DNA of 64,000 bases from Phorcus lineatus (taxonomy: Eukaryota; Mollusca; Gastropoda; Trochida; Trochidae), in contig OV121082.1 of NCBI GenBank assembly GCA_921293015.1, forward strand, positions 21,865,748 through 21,929,747. Reading direction: 5' to 3'. Made by a program: the position numbers and the translations under genes. This document shows, one piece after another, positions 1-10,499 of the stretch (positions within the stretch are counted from its first letter, which is position 1; each line of letters begins with the position of its first letter). The notes beneath the pieces are model-generated. The model had not been told where the DNA came from. It saw only the letters and a program-made list of their open reading frames with translations, and made no database searches.

Positions 1-2130
1 AACCAGGACATGTTCGGTCACAGAAGCTTATGATAAAGAGAATATTTTTTATGTTCAGTGTGATAACATTTATCTCTAATCTATATTTTCAATCACGGGA
101 ACGGCAAATGGTACTAAAACTTCAAAGCTTACTGAGGTTACCTAGAAGAAAGGTAGGATCAAAAGTACGGTTGTCGAAATGTATGTCATATTTTATTTCA
201 AAGAAAATTGGATAAAAAAATTCTTGATAATTGTTTTAGTATTTGGGTTTATTCTAAAGATGAAAACATGTTTCACGATATCAAAGACGACATGAATGAA
301 TATATTTTAACTAAGAAGCCGAATACACAAAACTTAAATTTCGTGTCAACCTGGTCAAAAAAACGAAGTTGAGCCTACAACTTGTCACAAAGAATTTCTA
401 GTATCTTGACAAACGAGTACCCGTATTGAAGGTTGGATGAAGTACACAAATTTCTATTTTTCGGGATTACCCTTAAACACTATTTGCAGATGGTCTCAAT
501 TTTTTTAACTTAATCGACAAGATCTTCTATTGCACGAAAAAGGTAAAGAACAGAGCCGTTGTCTCTGTAACTCATCAGTCTCTCCATGATTAACTATCAG
601 AGTTTCACGCCTGAAGTAGTAAATAATCGGTATATTACAAGCAATGAATCGTCATCAAATACATGATTCAATAATATATTAACAGAGCTTGTCATAGTGC
701 TGACGCGAACACACAAAAACAATAACGAGCTGTCCTCATCTTGAAGAACCAAGTAAATGTAAATTCTCGATACTGAAAAACAGTTAGTTCGAAATTTTGA
801 AAATCCAAATTGTTTTGTAGAAGGAGTCGCTTAAAGGTTGTAGGGATTTTGCCTACCACACCAATATTTGAGGGGGAATTGGGACAGTACAAAATGTTTC
901 TCTACTTATTTAAAATGTAAGCCTTTCATGCATTTCAGGTCTGATGAGCTAAACGTTAACATATAAGCCCCTAAATACATTAACCTATCAAAATATCAAG
1001 TTCAAGACGTGAAAATTAAATCTACCTCACGAAGAAGTCAAGAAGAAAGGAGCCGATGTCAAGATCAAAAACAGCAAATAAAGTTGCTGGAGGTATAATG
1101 TATGTTAAATGAACATGTGGAAAATTGTTTGCAAACGTAAAGAAAAGGGAGTTTAACGTTCTTCAGATTTACCAAAAACAACGCTAGGATATAAATTAGA
1201 TAAAAGAGTTTTATAAAAAGAAAATTCTATCACGACTTTCTTACTTGAACTTGATATTGTTGAATGCTGTTCATATCGTTTATGCAGTACACCAATGTCA
1301 TAGATTTTTGTAACTGTTCATTCTTCTTGAAGAATAAACGAAGGACCTGGTAATCACGGTTTCATAATATGTCTTTTTTTATGAATAAATTTAGATATGC
1401 CTATGATATTTGTTTATCAAAAATACATTTGTGAGTTTGATCCTGAAGATTATGCATACAATAAATTTCTTGAATTACTTCCTTTTGTAATTAACTTTTT
1501 AAAGATGTAATCAAAATAGAATGTTATTCTCATGTTAAATTATTTGTAACAGTTATCTTTATTGTAGCTTTAAGAAAATAATATTTTTGTGTAATTTTCT
1601 GTTTTCTAAGTTTATTTACATAAAACTAATATTTTACAGCAAACATTTAAATCTAATTATGTTTTATCAATGTGCATATGATACATTTTTAAGTTTTTAT
1701 TTTTAACTCTTTTCTCCATGTTATCTCATGTCACACTAACCCAATCACAATTTAGGCTTATCAATTCACCAGGTCTAGTCGTGTACCCGTGCTCAAAACT
1801 AACTTTATCAGAACACAAAGACTATGACCTTAACTAGCTATATCTCACTGGGGCAATCACTGTCGATACATAAGAATGCGTTATAACATGTAAAACATTT
1901 ATTCAACCTCCAACAACACTGTTCAATTTGCTTTATCCTATTTTTATCCACATACATGTGGGTATGAGAGTATTGATTTTAGGCAATATGTAGTGATCAT
2001 ACGATTTCAGTGAATCGTTCACAAACGAATGTACTTGCAACGAATTAAACAGGCCAAATCTCAACTTTTACAGCGAATTAAATCTGATAAAACAGAAGTT
2101 AACAATCAATCTTCACTAGAGAAGACATAT
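1..2130. other. Gene-free stretch with a possible decayed coding segment
   Basis: One plus-strand frame near 190-370 reads ILDNCFSIWVYSKDENMFHD and onwards to a stop after STWSKKRS. It looks protein-like but matches no family I know and is short. The rest is AT-rich and featureless. Confidence 0.3.
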
Positions 2131-2138
2131 GCACCTAC

Positions 2139-2220
2139 CTGCTACTATAAAATCGACGTTGAAATGTTTCATATCCGGTTGAAAAGATAACCTTTAACCT
2201 ATATAATGATAAATCTAGGA
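2139..2220 (-). promoter_or_regulatory. Second copy of the putative TRIM first-exon block
   Basis: On the minus strand, CATTATATAGGTTAAAGG is followed by CCGGATATGA and then AGCAG|GTAGGTGC. The order and spacing match the 10.4-kb block (CATTATACAGG, CCGGATGTGA, ACAG|GTAGGTG). No RING exon is recognisable downstream within 1-2130, so this may be the stranded 5' end of a lost or out-of-window paralogue. Confidence 0.3.
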
Positions 2221-2492
2221 AGAAGACAACACAAACAAAACTAGTTGATACAGGTCAGTTATATAAAGCCATGTAGCATAATCGATGTATATTGAAGATG
2301 TGACGTAGATTATTATCATTCATTTTATCTTCAACAGAACCACTTTGACACCGTCATGCCTATACCTTTTAATCTATCAAAAAGCTTTTATTTGTCGAAT
2401 GACGAATGCAACATTTACGAATGGTAAAAGATATTTTAACATCCAAATATAAATGAATATAATTAATATCCCTTGGAGTTTAGCATCATGCA

Positions 2493-2818
2493 AATAATAA
2501 TGGTATAATGTGGATATTTATATGGCGCACATTTACATCCACTAGTTTAACCTCATCAGTATTACCCTGGTCTATCCCCAGCTGACATTTTTGTGGCTAG
2601 AAGGTCACAACCATCACACTGCTTTACCAGGTACCCATTTCCTGCTGTTTAAACAGAGTTACCTATTGTACTAACTCTTTTGCCCAAATAGACAACAATA
2701 ACTCTCAGTTTAGCCAATAACTACACGAGGTAGGCCGTTCATCCGGCGAGCTGCGCCCGATGTTGAACTTAAACTATAGAGGTCACCTGAGCTATTCTCA
2801 GACTCACGTGCCGCTACA
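2493..2818 (-). mobile_element. tRNA-headed SINE, old copy 1
   Basis: This shares with the 4.2-kb copy a TATATGGCGC end, ATTACCCTGGTCTA, AAGGTCAC and a CATCCGGCG...GATGTTGAACTT block, in the same order and orientation. Read on the minus strand, the tRNA-like head is at the high-coordinate end and an ATT-rich tail at the low end. It is more diverged than the other copy. Confidence 0.55.
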
Positions 2819-3895
2819 AATGAGAAGAGTTTGGTATGCTGTATTTCTCATTTTTCTGACATTTTATATTTTCTTTTGTTATCACCATGAAGACACAGTT
2901 ATGAATTTTGCCAAATATTCTTAACAGCCGAAGTATTTTGATGTCAGTAATAACAAGAACTTTCAATTATTTGTCCATTGAGGTATGTACTACGTCTAGT
3001 TTCACGTCGCTATCAATAGCATATAATGGATTGTTGGCACTAAATTTGGTACATCTAACTTTGATAACAAATTAAAACGATCTGAATATCTGAAACATGC
3101 ATTTCATTGAGTCTTCTAACGTTAAAGATGGAATGCATAGATCATCAGAATTTATACAGCAATGGCGTTATGTCTTGCATTGTACAATGGAATATCTGGC
3201 ATATATGAAGTGATTTTTTGGATAAATAACTCGTTTCTTAAACCTTCTGCTGCAGGCTAGTCATGTTTAAAATAATCAACAATTCACAAAGTGTTACTTA
3301 CAATATCACTTGCGAACTTGAAAACCTCTGACACATTTTCCTAATTGCGCCCCTCTCTTCTTAGTAAGAAGTGGCATTCTTAGATCGTCAGGTTTCTTAT
3401 TTTGCTGACGCCATTGTTTTCATTGAACTAAATAACTTACTGTTAGACATGACGTGATACCACAAATACAGCTTTGAACTTAAAATTTCTTTAAAATCAA
3501 TAATATCACAATGGATTATAATCGGTTATAAAGAAATGATTAAAATTGCTTTTGATCGGGTAGTGAAATAATTCTTTCGTTTTGTAAAGACACACTTCTT
3601 GGGGTAATAATCTAATAAGGAGTTATTTGTACCGAAATATTGAGTTTGTTGCAATAATGCATGCCTGATCTAATAAGCTATTTGTTCTTCTCTTAACATC
3701 TCCTGTCTTCAATGCATTATTTTCCTTATATCAGGATACGACGAAGTTATTTTTTGTTTCAAAAATATAAAAGAAATGAAAATTTGACAATGTTTTTTAG
3801 CGTTACCAAAATAGATGTTTAAGCAAGTTCCAAAAGGCACCACTGATCTGACCAGATTACATAGCCTAAAGGAAACGTATCGATAGTTCATAGCA

Positions 3896-3959
3896 GTGGA
3901 TAAGACGCTGAGGAAAAGCCTCTTATCCAGCTGGGTTGGTCACCTGAAGACCACCCCAG
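3896..3959. other. Two adjacent strong hairpins
   Basis: Hairpin 1 pairs GGATAA (3898) with TTATCC (3923) and an inner GAGG with CCTC around an AAAA loop. Hairpin 2, starting two bases later, pairs CTGGGTTGGTC with GACCACCCCAG around ACCTGAA, 11 bp with one mismatch. Compact GC-rich stems stand out in this AT-rich setting. No tRNA, snRNA or snoRNA model fits by eye. Confidence 0.4.
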
Positions 3960-4203
3960 TCAATAATTCTTTAGATGACAAGAAACTCGTTTTTGCTATA
4001 ATTCTCAAATAGATTCGGATACGATACCATGTGAAAGTTGTCCACATGACAGAAACAAGTGTCAGTTTCATTTTGCAATAACGATATCTGTTTTGACGTA
4101 TTCAGGTCACAAACAATACAGTAGTGTCAATGTCTTCTGCATAGAGCAAAAACATCTTTCTTTATTCATTATGAATGTACATTGGAAACATACTTAATAA
4201 AAA

Positions 4204-4576
4204 TAATAATCGATTTATATGGCGCCGGGTTTCAGCTGGGCTGTTCACAGGCGCTTTACAATCATTATTACCCTGGTCTAACCCAAGCTGCCGATTACAG
4301 CGCTTAAAGGTCACCGCCAACACAATCTACACCAGGTAACCAATTACGACTGCTGGGTGAACAGAAGCACATTTTGAATAAAGTCCTTTGACTAAGGGGA
4401 CACCACAAGTTTCTAAACACGTGTCTCAGTGTGGGGCAGGGTATAACCCTTGAAGTCTCAGTTAATACAGCAATGATCGGGTAACCCACCCATCCGGCGG
4501 ACCACGCCAGATGTTGCTGAACTTCACTGAGAGCGGTCAACTGAGCTACGCACAGGACCACGTGCCACCACACCAC
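4204..4576 (-). mobile_element. tRNA-headed SINE, copy 2
   Basis: On the minus strand it opens with GTGCGTAGCTCAGTTGACCG, a good tRNA A box (TAGCTCAGT). It ends GTAAAGCGCC...GGCGCCATATAAATCGATT followed by ATT repeats, a 3' end style common in metazoan SINEs. An apparent 90-codon minus-strand ORF here is a by-product of the repeat. A second copy lies 1.7 kb upstream in the same orientation. Confidence 0.6.
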
Positions 4577-5139
4577 TTATACTACTGTTATACGGGCAAA
4601 CATTCGATATATTTGTTTCTTATGCATTATCTATTACACTGACGGAATCGGACACAGTCGGTCGATTTTTACAACCACAGTAATATCAAGAAGCATCTTT
4701 AGTTTCCTACATCTTCTCAAGACGCCCTTTAACTCATTGTCTCCATTTGTATTTCTCTTCCTGTAGGCATTTCTTATGGTATTAAAGAAATCGAACATCT
4801 TTTCATCATAAAGCTTAATGTTCTCTAGAATATTTCAAACGGTAATGGAAATTGTTTTGTGAATTATCAGTACAGCCTACAGACAGACTACATCATTCAT
4901 CATTACCGCTTATCATATGCTTGTGCCAATGAAATTACATGTAAAAACAAAAACGATATTTTGTAATCAGTTTGCAAATTCAGATTGCCTATATTTCAAT
5001 AACAATATTCATTGCCTATTGCAAAGATTTCTCTGAGATTGTTTAAATATTTTTCAAGATTGAATTCATTAAGATTATTTGATCAAAACAAAGTAAAAGC
5101 AGATTTAAATAACTCGATAACGACTTCATTGTCCTATAT

Positions 5140-5776
5140 TTAGGATAAACTTTCAAAAATCAGTTCCTTTTTTCTGTCTGTCATTTCAATATCAGTTGTA
5201 ACAACCAGAGACATTATAACCTTGGCAAACGAAGGATTATAAACTCCAAACATCGGCCAGAGAGCAACTGAGCTGTCGACATTGTTAATTTTACCAATGA
5301 TCCTCTCATCCTTCACATCTAGGAAGACAATTACACTCCTGACACTGTCGTAGAGTGGCTGAGGTGCCAGGAGTGTTCTCCAAAGCGTCAGGTAGACACC
5401 GGAGGTGCTTACCGTGTCTACGGACCTTTCTACAGATAGAACTGTGTCTTGAACAATTTTGGACAGTAAGGCTGTAAGACTTGGGACGTTTGCATATAGA
5501 ATACCGCAAATCCTGTTCCTCCTCTACTACCATTCCAATTTCCAGGAGAAGGTTTCCTCCCAAGATTTTCGTTGACCTCGATTTTAGTTCTTACTTCAAA
5601 ATAGCTTGGTCGGTCACACGGTTGGAGGGGAACGGTGCTGCTTGTTCCTTTATACACCTTTAGTCTCTGGTTACTGTATAGAGGATTGCTCTCTTCTTTC
5701 CTGACCAATGCTCCCTCAGTATTGATGTACACATAATTAGTGTTGTACTTTGTCCTACTGAACTCTACACAAATAT
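5140..5776 (-). CDS. TRIM C-terminal PRY/SPRY (B30.2) exon, frame broken twice
   Basis: The acceptor TGTCCTGTTTCAG precedes ICVEFSRTKYNTNYVYINTE, the PRY-like start, followed by the SPRY core with SYFEVRTKIEVNENLG. The domain continues one frame over as NLLLEIGMVVEEEQDLRYS, then SYSLTVQNCSRHSSICRKV and NTPGTSATL. It continues in the third frame as FLDVKDERIIGKINNVDSS and ALWPMFGVYNPSFAKVIMS, ending at a TAA at 5142-5140. These blocks match the SPRY pattern (FEV, LEIG, NTPGTS, WPMFGVYNPS). SPRY domains form the ligand-recognition platform of TRIM ligases. Two extra bases, near 5551-5562 and 5343-5352, break the frame. The nearest AATAAA-like signal downstream is poor. Confidence 0.75.
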
Positions 5777-7293
5777 CTGAAACAGGACATAATATGATAT
5801 ACATGTATAAATAAACCACTATACAATATCAGATTTTAACAATGAACAAAACATGTAATGCGTTGAAAGTATTATAACAAAATATTTCTGTAGCTGGTTA
5901 CTTGTACAATAAGTACATTCACTTCAGTTTAAAGGGCGATCAGTTGTCTTGCTTTTTCATACAATAATGAACATAGATCATTTACTCGTGTGAGCTGTTA
6001 AACTTCACATGTATTTTGTGACAGCAGAGACAGACTAGTTCTCACATTGACACAATATAACCAGCAGCTTTAAAAATATGTATATCTGTTCATAGGAATA
6101 ATCCAGTACACATTTCAATAGCGTTACATACAATATTAATAACTTGTTAAAATCACTTTAGAGTATACGTTTGTACACAAGATTTCAGCTCCTACGCTTT
6201 TTGTTCTGGGGAATATTAAAACAGGGTTTTAGGACATAGCCAAACAGAGTCGCACAATTTTAATTCATAATCCCATTTGCCAATGTGTAATACATAGATT
6301 CCCCCTTCAGGACCTTTTCCGGTAGAAGATTGAAAATAGATTTTTAAGGGCATGTCCCCAAGGCCTTCATAAGAAGCCAAGGGCTAGCAATTATACAGTA
6401 TCCTGGTCAACCAATTTTCCTTTACATAATATTTCAGCCTTCTAGGGCCTTTGGTTCGGTGAAGAATTTGTTTAAGGGCCCTGAATGCTCTCATTTGGCG
6501 TCACAGAGTCTCCAAATGTATCAATCCCGTTTATAGTCCCGTTTGGCTATGATACCTGCCAAGAAGCATAACAGAAAATGGATCTGAAGAAGTAAATAAG
6601 TTTGCAAACGGCGTGACATATGGACAAACACCATGTCATGCGATAAGACGATGGGGGCCTTTCAGTAAAAAATCACTAGTTTTTATACATGTCAATAACC
6701 TCTTCTCTACTCTATGCGCTATGGCTCATGTAAACTCAATAATTATATACTGTTTACCCAATATATATATGCTGTTCCCACAAAACAACACTGGTGTCAA
6801 TTAGAGTATTCCATAAGGAAGCTTCACTAAGACTAAAGAATTTGCTTTTCCAAAATATGAGATGATTGAAGATTTGTTGGTGGAAATTGTCGAAACTCAC
6901 AGTTCAGTTGGTAAGCTCCATCAGAGACATCTGTGGTCATTTTGTTCAAAGCTGTTAATAACATATTATTGTAAGTAAAACAAACATGTAAGAAATAATT
7001 GAAAATGTTGGCCATTTAAAACGAAACTAAAACGAAACAACTTCCAAAAATACCCACACAGTATTTTCAATAAAATGACAATATTTTTCATACTAAGAGT
7101 AAGGTCAATTATAAGGATCACATATTTACGGATAAAGTTATCTACAAATGATGAACGATTCCTCATTCAACTCGGCCCCACTCATTCGGATATAAAGTTT
7201 ATGCAATTATGTTTGTTAATATTGAACTGTTTACCCAATGAAAAATATAAGGCAATAACCCGTTAGTGCAAAAACACAATATTAGTGACCTAC
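5777..7293. other. Last intron of the TRIM gene
   Basis: The 1.5 kb between linker exon 4 and the SPRY exon. No transposon end or second exon candidate is convincing. Short ORFs on both strands are chance readings. Confidence 0.5.
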
Positions 7294-7378
7294 CCTTTCC
7301 TTCTTCTTTCATCCTGGTTAGAGAGTCTCCCAGAGAGCGACCATTTTCCATAGAAGTCGTCTTTCCTTGTTCAAGCTC
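7294..7378 (-). CDS. TRIM linker exon 4 (85 nt)
   Basis: This exon starts after the acceptor TCTTTTAAG and ends at the donor AAAGG|GTAGGT. It is read in phase 0 and begins ELEQGKTTSMENGRS, then SLGDSLTRMKEEGK, a hydrophilic, probably helical stretch. It leaves one G, which with the first bases of the SPRY exon restores a GAT (Asp) codon. The match of phase at both ends is the main evidence. No enzyme or binding motif is visible. Confidence 0.6.
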
Positions 7379-7501
7379 CTTAAAAGATCCAGATTATTCA
7401 ACTTTTAAAGTAAATGACAAACAAGATGTTTGGTTATCTTCTGTTGATTTTATAATAAAACGCCTTTTTTAAAAAAGATTTTAAACAAAATAACATTGTA
7501 C

Positions 7502-7557
7502 CTGGTTTGAGCTTTCGTAATCTGTCGACACACAATCCTCGGTTTCCGACCCACAGT
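7502..7557 (-). CDS. TRIM linker exon 3 (56 nt)
   Basis: A short exon between a pyrimidine-rich acceptor ending CTGCAG and the donor CCAG|GTACAA. Joined in phase 1 to the preceding exon it reads DCGSETEDCVSTDYESSNQ, an acidic, serine-rich linker with no domain. It ends in phase 0, exactly as the next candidate exon needs. Linker exons between the coiled coil and SPRY are usual in mollusc TRIM genes. Support comes only from splice signals and phase, since the exon is too short for homology. Confidence 0.6.
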
Positions 7558-7875
7558 CTGCAGTATATGTAATAAAACCATTTATTTATGTAAAATAAAA
7601 TCACTGAAAAGTGCAAAACATCAAAACATGTTTTTACATCAAGCTATAAAACAAAAACCACAAAATTACATCAAAGTGACAGTTTTGAATTTTCCAAAAC
7701 AATGTCAATTAAATTTTTAACCACGCTTAGCAACATAATAAAATTGTTAATCATGAGTTACTTCAGTTCAAACACGTTAATGTTTTTAATAGACCCCACT
7801 CATACCGAATGGATTAATCTAAATTTATATTTAAATGGATATTCAGCTTCGCCATATCGATTCCACCATATTTAC

Positions 7876-8916
7876 CAATGGTCTGTTTAGTCACTGCTGT
7901 ATCATCATTAAGCTCTATGGAACCGAATCCAGCCAGGAGGGTCTTAATCTGTTTCAGACCTTCAGTGTTGAATCGTGGACAATTGCTTGAGCAGAATTGA
8001 TGCACTCTCCAGTTTTGCTCTGCAGAATGTCTTTCAGGGACATGATGTCATGGCGAGATGAATACTGCAGTGTTTTACTGATGTAGTCCGAAGTTTTCTG
8101 ACATTTTTTCTGGCAATTTTCTGATACGTACTTCTTCTCGTTGAGTTCTCTTGTAACCTTCTCCTGGTGTTGCTTGAGTTCAATCTGCAGTTCTTTCTCT
8201 CTTTGGTCTATAAGGGTCTTCAGTGAGTTGAATGCATGGGAGATGCTGTCAGTCAAGTTGTCACATGTGTCATTTGAGGTTTTGAGATCTGTATCCATTG
8301 TTAACAGATGAGCTCCATGTTGAGCCTCAAGAGCACGTATTTTTCCCCCAAGTTCAGCTACTTCTCTTCTTGCAGTGTCAACCGCCTCATCAAAGACAAC
8401 AGTTTTGTGTTCAGCATGTTCCTCATCCTTGCATTTCCTACAGATCAGGCTGCAGGACTGTTCATTCCATATATCAAGGATGAATTTTGGATGGTCTGAG
8501 CAGTATGTATCCACGTCCAGATTTTCAGGTCGTAGTTCTCCAATTCCTTGGACATTATGGTTCCTTGTGCTTCTTAGGCTACTATGTACCATCTGACAGT
8601 GTTCACAAAGAAAGTCTTCACATTCCTTACACCAACACACTGCCTGATTGCCGTCCTCTTCGTTTGTACACAGGACCAGTTCTGGGTGGTGTTGTGCTGT
8701 AAGATGCAATGTCTGCTTCTCTGTGATTACGTCTTTCTGTAGACGTGTCTCTGTCAGGTTGACGTCTCTCTGACATGTCCTGCATGATATCACTCCTGCA
8801 GCTACAGATGTCACACATGTCTCACACACAGAATGGAGACAAGGGAGCAGAAAGGGGGCGGGGCCTTTCAGTGAGAAGTGCTGGTGACAGACTTGACAAT
8901 TTTGGAAACTGGACAT
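7876..8916 (-). CDS. TRIM RBCC exon (RING, two B-boxes, coiled coil)
   Basis: The exon encodes the N-terminal E3 ligase module. The RING is C3HC4, with C7, C10, C26, H28, C31, C34, C45 and C48. B-box 1 spans about C83-H120 and B-box 2 about C139-H170 (C139, H142, C159, C162, H167, H170). A charged coiled coil fills about residues 185-290. RINGs of this type recruit E2-ubiquitin and the coiled coil makes antiparallel dimers. The start ATG at 8916 sits 15 nt inside an exon whose acceptor (TTTATTTCAG) ends at 8932, so a non-coding first exon upstream is expected. The frame stays open for 320 codons to a stop at 7954. The family-like continuation GLKQIKTLLAGFGSIELND lies in the -1 frame, so one base appears to be missing near 7974-7983. 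The donor ATTG|GTAAAT ends the exon at 7876 in phase 1 of that second frame. Confidence 0.85.
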
Positions 8917-10413
8917 GGCGAGTTGTCAACTCTGAAATAAAGACAGCGAATCAAACTCTTTACATTGATAAACGTTTACTGTCTGTTTAGATCGTGTTTT
9001 CTTGTTAGACAGTAATTATTCATCAAATATTATTCTTACTACCAACAATTCTGGACTTCGACGAAATGTAACAAATTCGATAATGTTAATTCATAGTTTT
9101 CACATGAAATCGTTTTATGATGACCTTTATTCTTATGTTTAACATTTACATTATCTGTAGAAAACTAAAGATATATTTATATTTTGCAATTGCTTTTATT
9201 TTACTTAACAATAGCATAATACAATAACGAAAAGATGATGACATATTTATCTCATGTGTCGTTTAGTGCTGACCTGTGACCCGAAATTACATACATTTCA
9301 TTGGAAAAGCAGTGACCTTTAAATAAGGGTCAACTTTGCAACACAACTCGGTTTCAATTCACAACAAATGATATCTTTTGTGTACATCTGTATACTTAAA
9401 TGAGTTTGACAGTGCTCTACAAAATTGAAACGTTTGATCAATAGGTATTGTAAATTTCATAAATGGCTATCAATCCGCGCATCGTTATGTAGGCCGTATA
9501 GCTGTTAAAAAGCGTATTGGACAGCTGGAAATACTTAATAGCAGAGAGACCGTCAAGATATTGATTAGATCTTTCCCTTCATGTTAGCATACCTGTTAAC
9601 CCAATAACGTGATGAAATCACAAATGAGTATATCTCAAGAAACATTCATAGCTTTTTGTAAAACGTTCGTATCTGCCAGAGATCGTATGTGAGCGGATTA
9701 AGTTAACGCACGGTCATTATACCATTTTACCGAACGATCAACACATTGTTATTATGCTACTTTAAACCTCATTACTTCACTAGGTTTTTCCCCATCTTTT
9801 GAATGAGTAAAATAACTGTGTTTATTTATGACATATTCTCTTATTTCTCATTCAAAATAGAAAGGACAAGTGTTTTCTCTTCCACCAGGAAACTCAAAAA
9901 GCACCTCCAACTAAAACATACATACAATGAGTGTTTCTGTGTCAACCCAAACAAAATGCGGTGGTTATGTAAGACTTATAAGAACCCTATGGCAGCACAA
10001 AGACTACATCCGTGTACTATATAATTGGGAGATTGAGAGCGAGAGAATAAGGAAAGTAGGCCACTACTTAATTTTATTACTGTGTACTATAAGGTTGTCT
10101 TGCTATGAAAACCAGAAGTTACATAGATTGTTTTATTGCATGACAAACATGACAGCGATATATACATTCACGGTTCAGTGACTAAAGAACCTTAAACAAT
10201 TGGTAACTGCATAGTTTAAACCGAAAGTAGGATGACTGTGCAGCAATGTGTACAGTTTGGATAATTTTTACTTTGTATACGAGTTACCTTGGTGAAGATA
10301 ATATTCATTTGTTTTATCGTTTTCTATATAACACGTCACCTCAGGTGTAGGAATTTGAGTCTAATAATCCAATGAAGAGCTTATAGTTATAGTGAGGATA
10401 TCAACACACCTAC

Positions 10414-10495
10414 CTGTCACAGTTACATCCGGGTAGTGAGATAGGTCACATCCGGGTCACTGAATGACCGTTAACCTGTATAATGTTGCATTTAT
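10414..10495 (-). promoter_or_regulatory. Candidate TRIM promoter and untranslated first exon
   Basis: About 1.5 kb upstream of the TRIM start exon, the minus strand carries GTGACAG|GTAGGTGTG, a strong donor. Roughly 75 nt upstream is a CATTATACAGGTTAA box. A similar block with the same donor lies at 2139-2220, which suggests a conserved promoter/first-exon module that was duplicated with the gene. The exon would be non-coding. The link to the TRIM gene is inferred from strand, distance and the acceptor just upstream of the ATG. Confidence 0.35.
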
Positions 10496-10499
10496 GAAG

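Larger units (their letters stand above)
5140..8931 (-). pseudogene. TRIM-family gene (RING, B-box1, B-box2, coiled coil, SPRY), probably decayed
   Basis: Four coding exons can be read on the minus strand: 8916-7876, 7557-7502, 7378-7294 and 5776-5140. All internal junctions have AG acceptors and GT donors, and the phases agree: exon 2 ends in phase 1, the 56-nt exon runs phase 1 to 0, the 85-nt exon phase 0 to 1, and the SPRY exon starts in phase 1. The domain order is that of RBCC-SPRY ubiquitin E3 ligases, which are expanded in molluscs and often act in innate immunity. Three single-base frame changes (near 7974-7983, 5551-5562 and 5343-5352) break the reading frame. Because the introns remain, it is not a processed copy. 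It is either a decayed duplicate or a real gene with uncorrected assembly indels; the long intact retroelement ORFs nearby argue mildly for true decay. A paralogue-specific symbol cannot be assigned. Confidence 0.75.

Noticed and set aside
190-370. Protein-like frame at the window start
   Set aside because: About 60 codons with convincing composition but no family match, no splice support and stops on both sides; noted only within the gene-free stretch.
940-960. CTGATGAG motifs at 942, 570, 2550 and 19446 as further hammerheads
   Set aside because: None has the GAAA box and closing stems in the required positions.
4304-4576. 90-codon minus-strand ORF
   Set aside because: Lies wholly inside a SINE; the other copy at 2.5-2.8 kb does not keep the frame.
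8298-8990. Several plus-strand ORFs over the TRIM exon
   Set aside because: Antisense shadows of the RBCC coding exon.
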